Below are positions 1-5,342 of a stretch of DNA of 35,427 nt, one piece after another. This DNA is from a virus. The DNA lies in IMG/VR virus record IMGVR_UViG_3300030406_002135, positions 1 to 35,427 of that record; one strand, 5' to 3'. Every line of letters begins with the position of its first letter. The stretch's first letter is position 1. The notes beneath the pieces were generated by a model. It did not search any database, was not told the origin of the DNA, and saw only the letters and a program-made list of their open reading frames with translations. The translations under genes were made by a program, and so were the position numbers.

Positions 1-54
1 ATGTACTTTTCCTGTTTCAAAATCTAGTACTGTTATACACTTCATTGTTTCCAT
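1..54 (-). CDS. 5' end of an unknown leftward gene (partial)
   Basis: The reverse strand opens with ATG at 54-52 and stays open to the window edge for 18 codons (METMKCITVLDFETGKVH). A second in-frame ATG at 45-43 would give MKCITVLDF and is equally possible. The DFET string resembles the first motif of DnaQ-type exonucleases, but with so few residues this cannot be separated from a short conserved phage hypothetical protein. It follows the structured element at 95-174 in the leftward direction. Function unknown. Confidence 0.5.
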   Translation of the reverse strand, partial: METMKCITVLDFETGKVH

Positions 55-94
55 ATTTGCTTATGTTTAAATTTTCTTGTATATTTCTTTTTAT

Positions 95-174
95 TAACAA
101 ACACCGAGGAGCCTGGTGGTCTCACACCTTGCTCGAGATCTACTCGCCTTTTGACTCCTCGCTTATGTTTGTTA
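95..174 (-). ncRNA. Structured multi-stem RNA element (unclassified)
   Basis: A nested inverted repeat encloses a GC-rich core in AT-rich surroundings. 95-103 pairs perfectly with 166-174 (9 bp), then 105-111 pairs with 155-161 (CGAGGAG/CTCCTCG, 7 bp). Inside, 115-118 can pair with 125-128 (GGTG/CACC) and 134-137 with 143-146 (CGAG/CTCG). The predicted shape is a three-way junction of about 80 nt. It lies between the stop of the leftward gene at 182 and the start at 54, so it would be in the leftward transcript. No U-run follows on either strand, so it is not a simple intrinsic terminator. The conserved cores of hammerhead and twister ribozymes were not seen. Strand is inferred from gene direction. 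Confidence 0.45.
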
Positions 175-181
175 GTTAATT

Positions 182-520
182 TCATTTTAGTTGTTTATCT
201 AGCATTAGTTGCATCTCACCTAGTGTTTTACTTCTTTGAGTAAATACATTGTGCATTATATCTCTGTTCTTTGACTTAACACTCATGATTATCTTGATAT
301 AGTATTCACCACGTTGTCTTTCTAAGTGACCATAGTACATATCCATCCGAATAGATTCTATCACGTCATCAACCATAAACTCAACCGCTTTGAAATGCTC
401 GTTAGTTTCTTCGTATAATTTATTCTGTCTGTAGTCATTGTTTGTACTATTTGAAGGCGACTGGCCATAACTAAACCCACCTAGCAGAAGTGCTGCTACA
501 CATAATTTTGCTTTCTTCAT
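182..520 (-). CDS. Small exported protein with signal peptide, unknown function
   Basis: 112 residues. The N-terminus is a clear Sec signal peptide: MKKAK, a hydrophobic stretch (residues 5-15), then GGFSYGQS. The SYGQ end is typical of Bacteroidetes exported proteins and gives a likely cleavage near residue 19-20. There is no lipobox cysteine at the cleavage site. The mature part (about 92 residues) is charged and probably helical, with the Tyr-rich string YYGHLERQRGEYYIK near residues 62-76. It follows the 83-residue gene by 11 bp in the leftward operon and is followed by the structured element at 95-174. A periplasmic phage protein could act in superinfection exclusion or envelope modification, but nothing here proves it. 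Confidence 0.65.
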   Translation of the reverse strand: MKKAKLCVAALLLGGFSYGQSPSNSTNNDYRQNKLYEETNEHFKAVEFMVDDVIESIRMDMYYGHLERQRGEYYIKIIMSVKSKNRDIMHNVFTQRSKTLGEMQLMLDKQLK

Positions 521-531
521 ATTATTTAATT

Positions 532-783
532 TTAATCTAATCCATCTCTATTACCTGATACGATGCCAAGTTCTTTATCTAACTTAATCATTTCTTGTAT
601 TGCTTTGTGCATAGTGTCATCTGCTTTCTTACGCTCATCTGCTTTATCCCAGTAGTCTACTATAAACTTACTAGCATCACCTACTGTTTTCTCGTATACA
701 CATACATACTTACCATATCTATCCCACACTTCAACTTTAAAACCATAATCACATGGCGTTAGTTCGTAATTTCTTTTTGACAT
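532..783 (-). CDS. Hypothetical protein, leftward operon
   Basis: 83 residues, family not recognised. The first half has alternating hydrophobic and aromatic residues (YGFKVEVWDRYGKYVCVYEK) that look like a small beta-sheet. The second half is a charged helix (residues 45-75, rich in K, D, E). No membrane segment or catalytic motif is visible. It sits between the exported-protein gene and a 48-residue ORF 10 bp upstream, all in the same direction, so it is probably co-transcribed early. The start ATG at 783-781 has an A/T leader without a Shine-Dalgarno sequence, as elsewhere in the window. Confidence 0.6.
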   Translation of the reverse strand: MSKRNYELTPCDYGFKVEVWDRYGKYVCVYEKTVGDASKFIVDYWDKADERKKADDTMHKAIQEMIKLDKELGIVSGNRDGLD

Positions 784-793
784 ATTGTTTATT

Positions 794-940
794 TTATATT
801 ATTATCTTACCATTATCGTATTTAATTTGTAATAGTTTCTTATACGCTGTCATCATATTCTTATGTGAGAAGTATATTTGATTACTATCACTACATTGAA
901 CTATCCATAGTCCACTTACTTTTCTAATAACTATTCTCAT
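794..940 (-). CDS. Small hypothetical protein, 48 aa
   Basis: Reverse-strand ORF from ATG 940-938 to TAA 796-794 encoding MRIVIRKVSGLWIVQCSD and a lysine-rich second half ending KYDNGKIII. Its ATG overlaps the TGA of the upstream 55-residue ORF (ATGA), which supports real, coupled translation. Composition suggests a short beta-hairpin (IVIRKVSGLWIVQC) and a helix (HKNMMTAYKKLLQ). Degenerate copies of the DNA encoding its C-terminus occur at about 1560-1600 and 1700-1736 in the divergent intergenic region. Function unknown. Confidence 0.5.
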   Translation of the reverse strand: MRIVIRKVSGLWIVQCSDSNQIYFSHKNMMTAYKKLLQIKYDNGKIII

Positions 941-1104
941 TTCTTAGACTTTTTATAGAAGCTTTCACACATATTATCATTTAACTCAGGGTCACTTGAA
1001 GACACAGTTTTGATAGTGTATTTACCTTTTGTTATTGATTTCTCTAAAGCTTTTATTACTTTACTAGTAACATCTTTACCAGTTTTTTTACAAGTTACTT
1101 TCAT
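937..1104 (-). CDS. Small hypothetical protein, 55 aa
   Basis: Reverse-strand ORF from ATG 1104-1102 to TGA 939-937. The product is basic (MKVTCKKTGKDVTSKVIKAL at the start, FYKKSKK at the end) with one central beta-like segment (GKYTIKTVSSSDPELND). There are two cysteines (C5, C46) and no recognised motif. The stop overlaps the start of the next ORF by ATGA. The segment upstream of its start (1105-1293) has no convincing ORF and contains the tRNA-like element. Function unknown. Confidence 0.5.
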   Translation of the reverse strand: MKVTCKKTGKDVTSKVIKALEKSITKGKYTIKTVSSSDPELNDNMCESFYKKSKK

Positions 1105-1140
1105 AGTATTATATTTTAATAGTTAAACATTTATTTTATT

Positions 1141-1271
1141 TGAGGTAGTGTGAGAATCGAACTCACCTTGCACACCATGACCACCAACGACGTTCGCATT
1201 GTTTATAAGACGCTAAACGGTACTCAACTACGTCTCTGCCCACCACTCGCTAATCAGCACTTCACGAGCGG
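1141..1271 (-). ncRNA. tRNA-like structured element with T-arm
   Basis: On the reverse strand, 1166-1150 forms a perfect T-arm: 5-bp stem GTGAG/CTCAC around the canonical 7-nt loop TTCGATT. Directly flanking it, 1185-1180 (GGTGGT) pairs with 1149-1144 (ACTACC, one G-U), like an acceptor stem coaxial with the T-arm. Further 5', 1234-1231 and 1219-1216 (GACG/CGTT) enclose an 11-nt D-loop-like sequence, and CTTATAA near 1207 resembles an anticodon loop. 1271-1265 and 1249-1243 form another 7-bp hairpin. The parts do not assemble into one canonical cloverleaf: the spacing is too long and the anticodon stem is poor. It could be a degenerate tRNA, an attachment-site fragment of a host tRNA, or another phage RNA. 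It is GC-richer than its flanks and lies between two leftward ORFs. Confidence 0.4.
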
Positions 1272-1293
1272 TATTTATCGAGCAAATTTGTGA

Positions 1294-1515
1294 CTACTCG
1301 CAGATTTCTCTAGCCACTACTGGTACATTTCCAGTTGCTGTGTAAGACTTATACTTTGTCCAGCATGGTAAAGTTTCTAACTTTGACTTCATAACTTCAA
1401 ACACTTTGTCGTGATTGTAAGTAGCAGTTTTACCATTTGTGAAGTTTACTGTTATTACTGCATTTTTACCGATTAATGACTTTCTTAGTACAAATCTTTT
1501 AGAATTTAATTTCAT
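1294..1515 (-). CDS. Hypothetical protein, first gene of the leftward arm
   Basis: 73 residues, basic. The N-terminal half has a beta-hairpin-like pattern (KNAVITVNFTNGKTATY, residues 17-33), followed by a helix (HDKVFEVMKSKL) and a C-terminal segment with CWTKYKSYTATGNVPVVARE. No family recognised. As the first leftward gene after the divergent region it is a candidate early protein. Its leader is A/T-only (TTAATATTTAGTTATTTA type on the + strand), so no Shine-Dalgarno sequence supports the start. The coding pattern and position make it likely genuine. Confidence 0.55.
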   Translation of the reverse strand: MKLNSKRFVLRKSLIGKNAVITVNFTNGKTATYNHDKVFEVMKSKLETLPCWTKYKSYTATGNVPVVAREICE

Positions 1516-1559
1516 AATTTTAATTTTTATTAGTTAATATTTAGTTATTTATTTATTTT

Positions 1560-1600
1560 ATATTATTATCTTTTTTACTTCGTATTTACATTGTATAAAA
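1560..1600. repeat. Degenerate direct repeat, copy B
   Basis: The segment contains TATTATTATC, then a short A/T spacer, then TTCGTATTTA and TTGTA. The same order is found at about 798-835 (inside the end of the 48-aa ORF) and at 1700-1736. Copy B and the next copy share CTTCGTATTT, an optional AC, then ATTGT and TAAA. The copies are either remnants of a duplicated small gene or repeated regulatory sites in the divergent region. Confidence 0.4.
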
Positions 1601-1693
1601 GTATATACTTTGTTTACTTATTATTTTAGTTATGCATGTACTGCCCGCACTTTCCGCATTTCTAATTTTATATTTATTTTGTTTTGTTTTCAT
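1586..1693 (-). CDS. Possible 35-aa ORF or decayed gene remnant
   Basis: Reverse-strand ATG at 1693-1691 opens 35 codons (MKTKQNKYKIRNAESAGST...SIYFYTM). The end overlaps one copy of the repeat whose intact version encodes the C-terminus of the 48-aa protein at 794-940. In the +1-shifted frame the repeat would read IQCKYEVKKIII, close to IKYDNGKIII of the intact gene, suggesting a frameshifted remnant. There is little to show that it is translated. Confidence 0.2.
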   Translation of the reverse strand: MKTKQNKYKIRNAESAGSTCITKIISKQSIYFYTM

Positions 1694-1699
1694 TTACAT

Positions 1700-1736
1700 A
1701 ATTATTATCCAAATATCTTCGTATTTATTGTGTAAA
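1700..1736. repeat. Degenerate direct repeat, copy C
   Basis: AATTATTATCC followed by CTTCGTATTTATTGTG matches copy B at 1560-1600 after a two-base gap. The reverse-strand translation of the matching part reads KYEDIWIII, against KYDNGKIII in the intact 48-aa protein. It sits about 55 bp left of the G-rich island. Confidence 0.35.
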
Positions 1737-1790
1737 TATTTATATACAAAGTGAAAACGAGAAAACGTTGATAATAGGAGTAGCACGGAA

Positions 1791-1805
1791 GGCCCCGGGT
1801 GGGCC
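1791..1805 (+). other. GC-rich hairpin GGCCC/GGGCC
   Basis: 1791-1795 pairs with 1801-1805 around a 5-nt loop (CGGGT). A T-containing stretch (1811-1821, TTTGCGTTTTT) follows, so a weak intrinsic terminator or attenuator is conceivable, as is a DNA-level structure. It is one of very few GC-only stretches in the window and sits at the left edge of the G-rich island. Confidence 0.4.
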
Positions 1806-1824
1806 AAATATTTGCGTTTTTGCA

Positions 1825-1866
1825 GGGGTGGGCGCCGGTGGGGGAGTGGGGCAACACTACACCCCA
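1825..1866 (+). other. G-quadruplex-type motif plus flanking hairpin
   Basis: Four G-runs lie on the + strand: 1825-1828 (4 G), 1830-1832 (3 G), 1840-1844 (5 G) and 1848-1851 (4 G), with loops of 1, 7 and 3 nt. This fits the standard G3+N1-7 pattern. The last run, with its preceding T (1847-1851), can instead pair with CCCCA at 1862-1866 across a 10-nt loop, giving an alternative hairpin. The motif is about 150 bp upstream of the rightward operon and is exceptional in this A/T-rich genome. Quadruplex formation itself is inferred. Confidence 0.5.
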
Positions 1867-2000
1867 AAATTTATAATATGTTTTTTTGTGACATTAGCCT
1901 ATAAAGTATACCTAGTAACAGGCTTGTGTCACACTTCTTGTAAATATCCACTTTACTATGTAATATAATAAATTATAGTATCAACTAAAAATACGTACAA

Positions 2001-2408
2001 ATGGGATTTAAAATGAAAGGCTTTCCATATCCAGGTAAAAGTCCAATGAAAAACAAAGATCTTAAACAAGTAGCTAAAGAACTTAGAGGAGCAGTTAAAG
2101 CTCACGGTAAACAAGCTAGTCTTGTTGAGAAACATATTAAAGAAATGGAAGGCTCACCAATGAAACAAAAGAACGGTGGCAAGATAATTTACAAAGATGG
2201 TAAAAAATACTACAAAGCATCGGATGGAACATTACATACTGGACAAGTAAGTGATTACGAAGCTGAATTAGCTGAAGATAAAAAGATGTTAGAAAAAGAA
2301 AAAGCTAGATTAAAGAAAAAGAAAGAACAAAAAAAGAAGTTAAAGAAAGTTGATACTACTCAAATGAACTTGTTAAAGAAACCTAACAAATATACTAAAG
2401 CAAATTAA
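2001..2408 (+). CDS. Lysine-rich FKMKG-tagged protein 1
   Basis: 135 residues, strongly basic. It starts MGFKMKGFPYPGKSPMKNK. The M-x-F-K-M-K-G start recurs in the proteins starting at 4027 and 7948, and the S-P-M-K motif (residues 14-17 and 52-55) recurs in several neighbours. A small GKIIYKDGKKYYK segment (60-72) precedes a long charged coiled-coil-like helix (84-115). No enzymatic motif. A second in-frame ATG at codon 5, in the context TTTAAAATG, is an alternative start. First gene of the rightward operon. Composition and S/T-P-x-K motifs, known from histone H1-type tails to bind A/T-rich DNA, suggest a DNA-binding or internal head protein; this is inference. Confidence 0.7.
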   Translation: MGFKMKGFPYPGKSPMKNKDLKQVAKELRGAVKAHGKQASLVEKHIKEMEGSPMKQKNGGKIIYKDGKKYYKASDGTLHTGQVSDYEAELAEDKKMLEKEKARLKKKKEQKKKLKKVDTTQMNLLKKPNKYTKAN

Positions 2409-2412
2409 ACTA

Positions 2413-2955
2413 ATGGCTAAAAGAAGAAAAGATCAAAAAATACAATCATCTGATGGTATAACTAGAGTTAAACCTGTTAGAGATGTAGGTACTGATCCTA
2501 CCTCTGGTAAGAAAATACAAAACGTAACAGTAAAAAGAGCTGATGGCAGCACAACAACAACAAGATATGCTGATGGTGAACAGATAGGTCAGACATACAC
2601 ACCTAAAAAAATACGTAAAAAAAGAGTTAAAAAGCTAAAAGTTAACAGAAGAGTGCCTAGAAAACTAAAAACAGTGAAAGCACCTAACTATACAGCGCCT
2701 GAAGTTGCTTTAGATGACGATGCAAAAAAGGAAATAGCAAGACGAGATGAAGTAAAAAAGAAAAAAGAAGAGAGAGAAGCACGTATTGAAGCTAGAAAAA
2801 AGGATAAAGGCAAGAGAAGAGTACGTAGAATTAAGAGAAAAGTTGCTGATGCAGTAAAAACAACAACAAGAAAAGTAAAAAGAAAGTTAACTAGAGGTCC
2901 AAGAGCTAGAAAAGTTAGAAATTTAGTATCAGGAGGCACAAACATATTAAGATAA
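2413..2955 (+). CDS. Arg/Lys-rich putative DNA-binding protein
   Basis: 180 residues, extremely basic. The N-terminal third (residues 1-65) has a beta-like pattern with DG turns (RADGSTTTTRYADGEQIGQ). Residues 66-88 and 118-172 are Lys/Arg runs (KKIRKKRVKKLKVNRR; GKRRVRRIKRKVADAVK). A short acidic patch (LDDDAKKE) separates them. No FKMKG tag, but it lies between two tagged or motif-carrying genes, 4 bp after the first; its stop overlaps the next start (TAATG). The charge suggests nucleic-acid binding or DNA condensation. No homologous family recognised. Confidence 0.65.
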   Translation: MAKRRKDQKIQSSDGITRVKPVRDVGTDPTSGKKIQNVTVKRADGSTTTTRYADGEQIGQTYTPKKIRKKRVKKLKVNRRVPRKLKTVKAPNYTAPEVALDDDAKKEIARRDEVKKKKEEREARIEARKKDKGKRRVRRIKRKVADAVKTTTRKVKRKLTRGPRARKVRNLVSGGTNILR

Positions 2956-3998
2956 TGGCAAATATTACATCGACAACCATAAAAAAAGGTATAGAAAGCA
3001 ATGGCTACACTGCACAAAAGCTAGGTTTTGACAATAGAAGACCGTTTAACTTAGGTTTAAGCAGTCAAAAGTCAGAAAGTTCACCATTTAAAGCTACTGA
3101 AGGTAAATATTACTACAAAATTGGTGGTAAAAGCGTAACAAAAGCAGAATATAACGCTTATGAGAACCCAGTTGGTGATGGTCCAACAAAATCTACTAAC
3201 GATCCTGATCCTTCTGGACGTATAGCTAGGACACAAGCTGCTAGAGAAAAGCTACCTAGACCATCTACAGTATTAACTGAAGCTCAAATGAAAGTAAAAG
3301 ATCAAGGTACTAAAGTAAAAAAGAAGCCACCTTTTAAAGTAAAAGTAAAAGGAAAGAAACTTCCTAAAGGTTATACTGAAAAAGATAAAAAGTTTTTAGA
3401 AGAGCAACGTGAAGACGTAGTTAGACGTGAAGATCTTGATGAAAAAGGTAAAAAACTTTATGACAAAAGACAAGCTCAGATAAAAGCTAAGAAAAAAGCT
3501 AAAAAGTCTCCTATAAAGAATAAATTCTTAAATAGAATACAAAAGGGTTTAAGTGCTGCTGGTATGGTACCTGGTATTGGTAATGTTGCTGATATAGCTA
3601 ACACAGCTTTATCTGGAGGTAGAGCTGCTTATGCTAAATATAAGGGTGATACCAAAGGAGCAAAGAAACATTTAGCAAACATGGCTATAAACGCTACATC
3701 TGCTATACCTGGTTTAGGTTTGGCTGCAGGTGGTGCTAAGTTAGCAAAAGCAGGTGTTAAGGCAGCAAAGTCTAATAAAAGCTTAAAAGCTATAAAAGAA
3801 ATAAAAGGAGTTAAAGACCTAGCTTCTAAAACTGCTAAGAACGTAAAACAAGAAAGTGTTAAAAGAACTACTAAAATGGCAGCTAAAGAAGAGGTTGGTA
3901 ATAAAATAGATTCAAAACCTAAAAAGAAATTAGGTGATGGTAAAATTTACGCAGAAAAAAGAAAAGCAAATAAAATAGTTAGTAAAAATATAGCGTAA
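2955..3998 (+). CDS. Lysine-rich protein with hydrophobic Gly-rich (pretoxin TG-like) domain
   Basis: 347 residues. Residues 1-190 are basic and low in hydrophobics, with SSPFK (42-46), a KYYYKIGGK segment and a KKSPIKNK string (183-190). Residues 198-272 are different: a Gly/Ala-rich helical region with two PGxG turns (MVPGIGNVADI and AIPGLGLAAGG) about 45 residues apart and a GDTKGAKKH segment between. This resembles the pretoxin TG-type segment of polymorphic toxins, which lies next to toxin domains; no toxin domain is seen here. The C-terminal 75 residues are again Lys-rich. Starts on the last base of the preceding stop (TAATG). A membrane-active or ejected virion protein is possible but unproven. 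Confidence 0.65.
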   Translation: MANITSTTIKKGIESNGYTAQKLGFDNRRPFNLGLSSQKSESSPFKATEGKYYYKIGGKSVTKAEYNAYENPVGDGPTKSTNDPDPSGRIARTQAAREKLPRPSTVLTEAQMKVKDQGTKVKKKPPFKVKVKGKKLPKGYTEKDKKFLEEQREDVVRREDLDEKGKKLYDKRQAQIKAKKKAKKSPIKNKFLNRIQKGLSAAGMVPGIGNVADIANTALSGGRAAYAKYKGDTKGAKKHLANMAINATSAIPGLGLAAGGAKLAKAGVKAAKSNKSLKAIKEIKGVKDLASKTAKNVKQESVKRTTKMAAKEEVGNKIDSKPKKKLGDGKIYAEKRKANKIVSKNIA

Positions 3999-4026
3999 CA
4001 AGTAATAATAAATAAAAAGAAAAACT

Positions 4027-4374
4027 ATGGCGTTTAAAATGAAGGGTCCTTCTCTGTACCCAAACTATAGAGGTAAAAAAGAGAAAATGATAGTTATTAA
4101 TCATGAGGGTCCAGCTGGCGCTGCAGATGGTAGAGCGTCTTCATCACCATTTCAAAGAAAGACTGGTGCTAAAACTAAAGAGCAATTATTGAAAGAAGGT
4201 TTTACTCCACGTGATGCTGATCAAATGATTAAAGATGGCGCTGTTACAGGTGTTGTTGATAACAAGAAAAAGAAGAAAAAGAAGAAAAAGAAGAAAGACA
4301 TGCCTGTTAAACCAAAACCAGGTGACTATAAAAAATACAGCGATTTAGAAAAGTATGACGATGATCGTGGTTAA
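4027..4374 (+). CDS. Lysine-rich FKMKG-tagged protein 2 with poly-Lys tract
   Basis: 115 residues. It begins MAFKMKGPSLYPNYRGKK, carrying the shared tag, and has SSPFQRK at 39-45 (compare SSPFK in the upstream protein). Residues 46-75 form a small domain with GFTPRDADQMIKDGAV, which could be a helix-turn-helix-like or ribosomal-type basic helix. Residues 80-90 are eleven consecutive lysines, encoded by interleaved AAG and AAA codons. The tail is acidic/basic mixed (YSDLEKYDDDRG). Separate A/T-rich leader of 28 bp. Function unknown; a nucleic-acid-binding internal protein is the simplest guess. Confidence 0.65.
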   Translation: MAFKMKGPSLYPNYRGKKEKMIVINHEGPAGAADGRASSSPFQRKTGAKTKEQLLKEGFTPRDADQMIKDGAVTGVVDNKKKKKKKKKKKDMPVKPKPGDYKKYSDLEKYDDDRG

Positions 4375-4414
4375 AAATAATAAATATTAACAAAACAAAA
4401 CTAAAAACAATATT

Positions 4415-4969
4415 ATGCCAAACTTTAAAGGAAAAAGCGGCGGAGGCCCTTTTAAAATGAAAATGAAATCCTATGGACAGGGTAAAAACCCTATACAAAT
4501 GAGCCACGGTAAATCACCAGCTAAAGGTTTATTCGGTAAAATTGGTGGAGCTATAAAAGGAGCTATCACTGGTAAAGACGGTAAATTCGGTTTAGCTGAC
4601 GCTGGACGTTTAGCTCTTGGTCCTGTTGGATTAGCTATGGGTGCTGCTAGAGGTATGAAAATGACCGAAAAAGCATCTGGTAAATCAGCAATGAAAATGA
4701 AACATGGTAAATCACCAATGAAAGGATATAAATCTGCTGCACAAAGAAAAGCAGTACATGCTAGTAAAGCTGACGGTGGAGCTGGTAATCCTAATAAAAT
4801 GAAAGGTGATTTAAATAAAGACGGTAAAATGTCTGGATATGAAACAGCTAGACAGACTGCTATAGAGAAAAATATGAAAAAATCTCCTAGCAAGATGTAC
4901 GGTAAAAAAACTCCTGCTAAAATGTATGGAAAGAAAACACCTGCCAAAATGTACGGCAAAAAGAAATAG
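4415..4969 (+). CDS. Lysine-rich protein with EF-hand loop and S/T-P-x-K repeats
   Basis: 184 residues. It carries GPFKMKMK (11-18), KSPAK (33-37), KSPMK (99-103), KSPSK (156-160) and two KTPAK copies. Residues 37-80 are a Gly/Ala-rich helical stretch (LFGKIGGAIKGAITG; LGPVGLAMGAARG). Residues 132-143 (DLNKDGKMSGYE) match the 12-residue EF-hand calcium loop at all key positions (D1, N3, D5, G6, S9, E12). The C-terminus (157-183) is three near-identical 9-residue repeats of the type TPAKMYGKK. No enzyme motif. The mix suggests a structural, DNA-binding or calcium-responsive virion component; this is inferred from motifs only. Confidence 0.65.
   Translation: MPNFKGKSGGGPFKMKMKSYGQGKNPIQMSHGKSPAKGLFGKIGGAIKGAITGKDGKFGLADAGRLALGPVGLAMGAARGMKMTEKASGKSAMKMKHGKSPMKGYKSAAQRKAVHASKADGGAGNPNKMKGDLNKDGKMSGYETARQTAIEKNMKKSPSKMYGKKTPAKMYGKKTPAKMYGKKK
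4883..4963 (+). repeat. 27-bp coding tandem repeat, three copies
   Basis: Three consecutive 27-bp units at the 3' end of the gene encode SPSKMYGKK, TPAKMYGKK and TPAKMYGKK. The units differ at synonymous positions (GGT/GGA/GGC, AAG/AAA), so the peptide repeat is more conserved than the DNA. This fits either selection for the peptide or an old duplication. Confidence 0.7.
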
Positions 4970-5013
4970 GGAAAGACCCTATACCAATAAGTTTAACCTA
5001 AAATAAAACCAAA

Positions 5014-5310
5014 ATGACTTATTTATACTACAAGACCAGCACAATGACAGCTGGCAACCAAAAACCGAGTAAAGAAACTGTTGAGCAATGGAAACATTTA
5101 TCTACAAAAAGTAATTGGAGAATAACTCAATTGCCTAACGGGTTTTACCAAACAGAGTGTTTACAACTAAACCAAGATGATGTTTGGGTAGATGTAACAC
5201 GAAGAGAGACCATAGATGGTGCTGAAGCTGCCATTGACGGCAGCATCGAGCACTTCCAAAAGAAATTGGAAGCGGCAAGTGGTCCGAAAGTCGTAAAGAC
5301 TTTTAAATAG
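5014..5310 (+). CDS. Conserved-looking hypothetical protein upstream of groEL
   Basis: 98 residues, not unusually basic, unlike its left neighbours. The core (residues 33-80) looks like a compact alpha/beta fold: NWRITQLPNGFYQTECLQL, then DDVWVDVTRRETIDGAEAAIDGSIEHFQKKL. A second ATG at 5044 (MTAGNQKPSKE) could be the true start. Base composition is less A/T-rich than the flanks; a perfect GCTGCC/GGCAGC inverted repeat occurs inside at about 5227-5244. It precedes groEL by 32 bp of (ATTAA)n leader. No function can be assigned. Confidence 0.6.
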   Translation: MTYLYYKTSTMTAGNQKPSKETVEQWKHLSTKSNWRITQLPNGFYQTECLQLNQDDVWVDVTRRETIDGAEAAIDGSIEHFQKKLEAASGPKVVKTFK

Positions 5311-5320
5311 TAATAGTTGA

Positions 5321-5340
5321 ATTAAATTAAATTAAATTAA
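5321..5340 (+). repeat. (ATTAA)4 leader repeat before groEL
   Basis: Four exact ATTAA units end 2 bp before the groEL ATG. Similar A/T-only pentamer-like leaders precede the genes at 14716 and 21820. Bacteroidetes translation starts favour A-rich unstructured leaders in place of Shine-Dalgarno sequences, so this is probably a strong translation-initiation leader; a slippage-prone phase-variable tract is less likely. Confidence 0.5.
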
Positions 5341-5342
5341 AT

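Larger units (their letters stand above)
1516..2000. promoter_or_regulatory. Divergent intergenic region between leftward and rightward arms
   Basis: 485 bp without a convincing gene, between the first leftward gene and the rightward structural operon, so promoters for both directions are expected here. The left part is very A/T-rich and holds two degenerate direct repeats (1560-1600, 1700-1736). The middle has two GAAAACG heptamers around 1753-1766. The right part has the GC hairpin and G-run island (1780-1866), then an A/T-rich leader to the ATG at 2001. I could not place a clear Bacteroidetes promoter (TTTG ... TAnnTTTG) or a sigma70-type promoter with confidence. It could also be a replication origin; no evidence decides this. 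Confidence 0.5.

Noticed and set aside
1768-1968. 66-residue + strand open frame across the G-rich island
   Set aside because: It starts at TTG, its Gly-rich translation comes only from the G-runs, and it has no coding pattern or neighbour support.
2688-3017. 109-residue reverse-strand open frame
   Set aside because: Antisense to the Arg/Lys-rich genes; Phe/Leu-rich shadow product without a plausible start context.
4471-4959. 162-residue reverse-strand open frame
   Set aside because: Exact antisense of the lysine-rich gene at 4415; its hydrophobic, Pro/Ile/Leu-rich repeats are the mirror of the Lys-rich repeats.
4966-4985. Short ATAGGG/CCCTAT hairpin at a gene end
   Set aside because: Only 6 bp, overlaps the stop codon and has no U-run, so not called a terminator.
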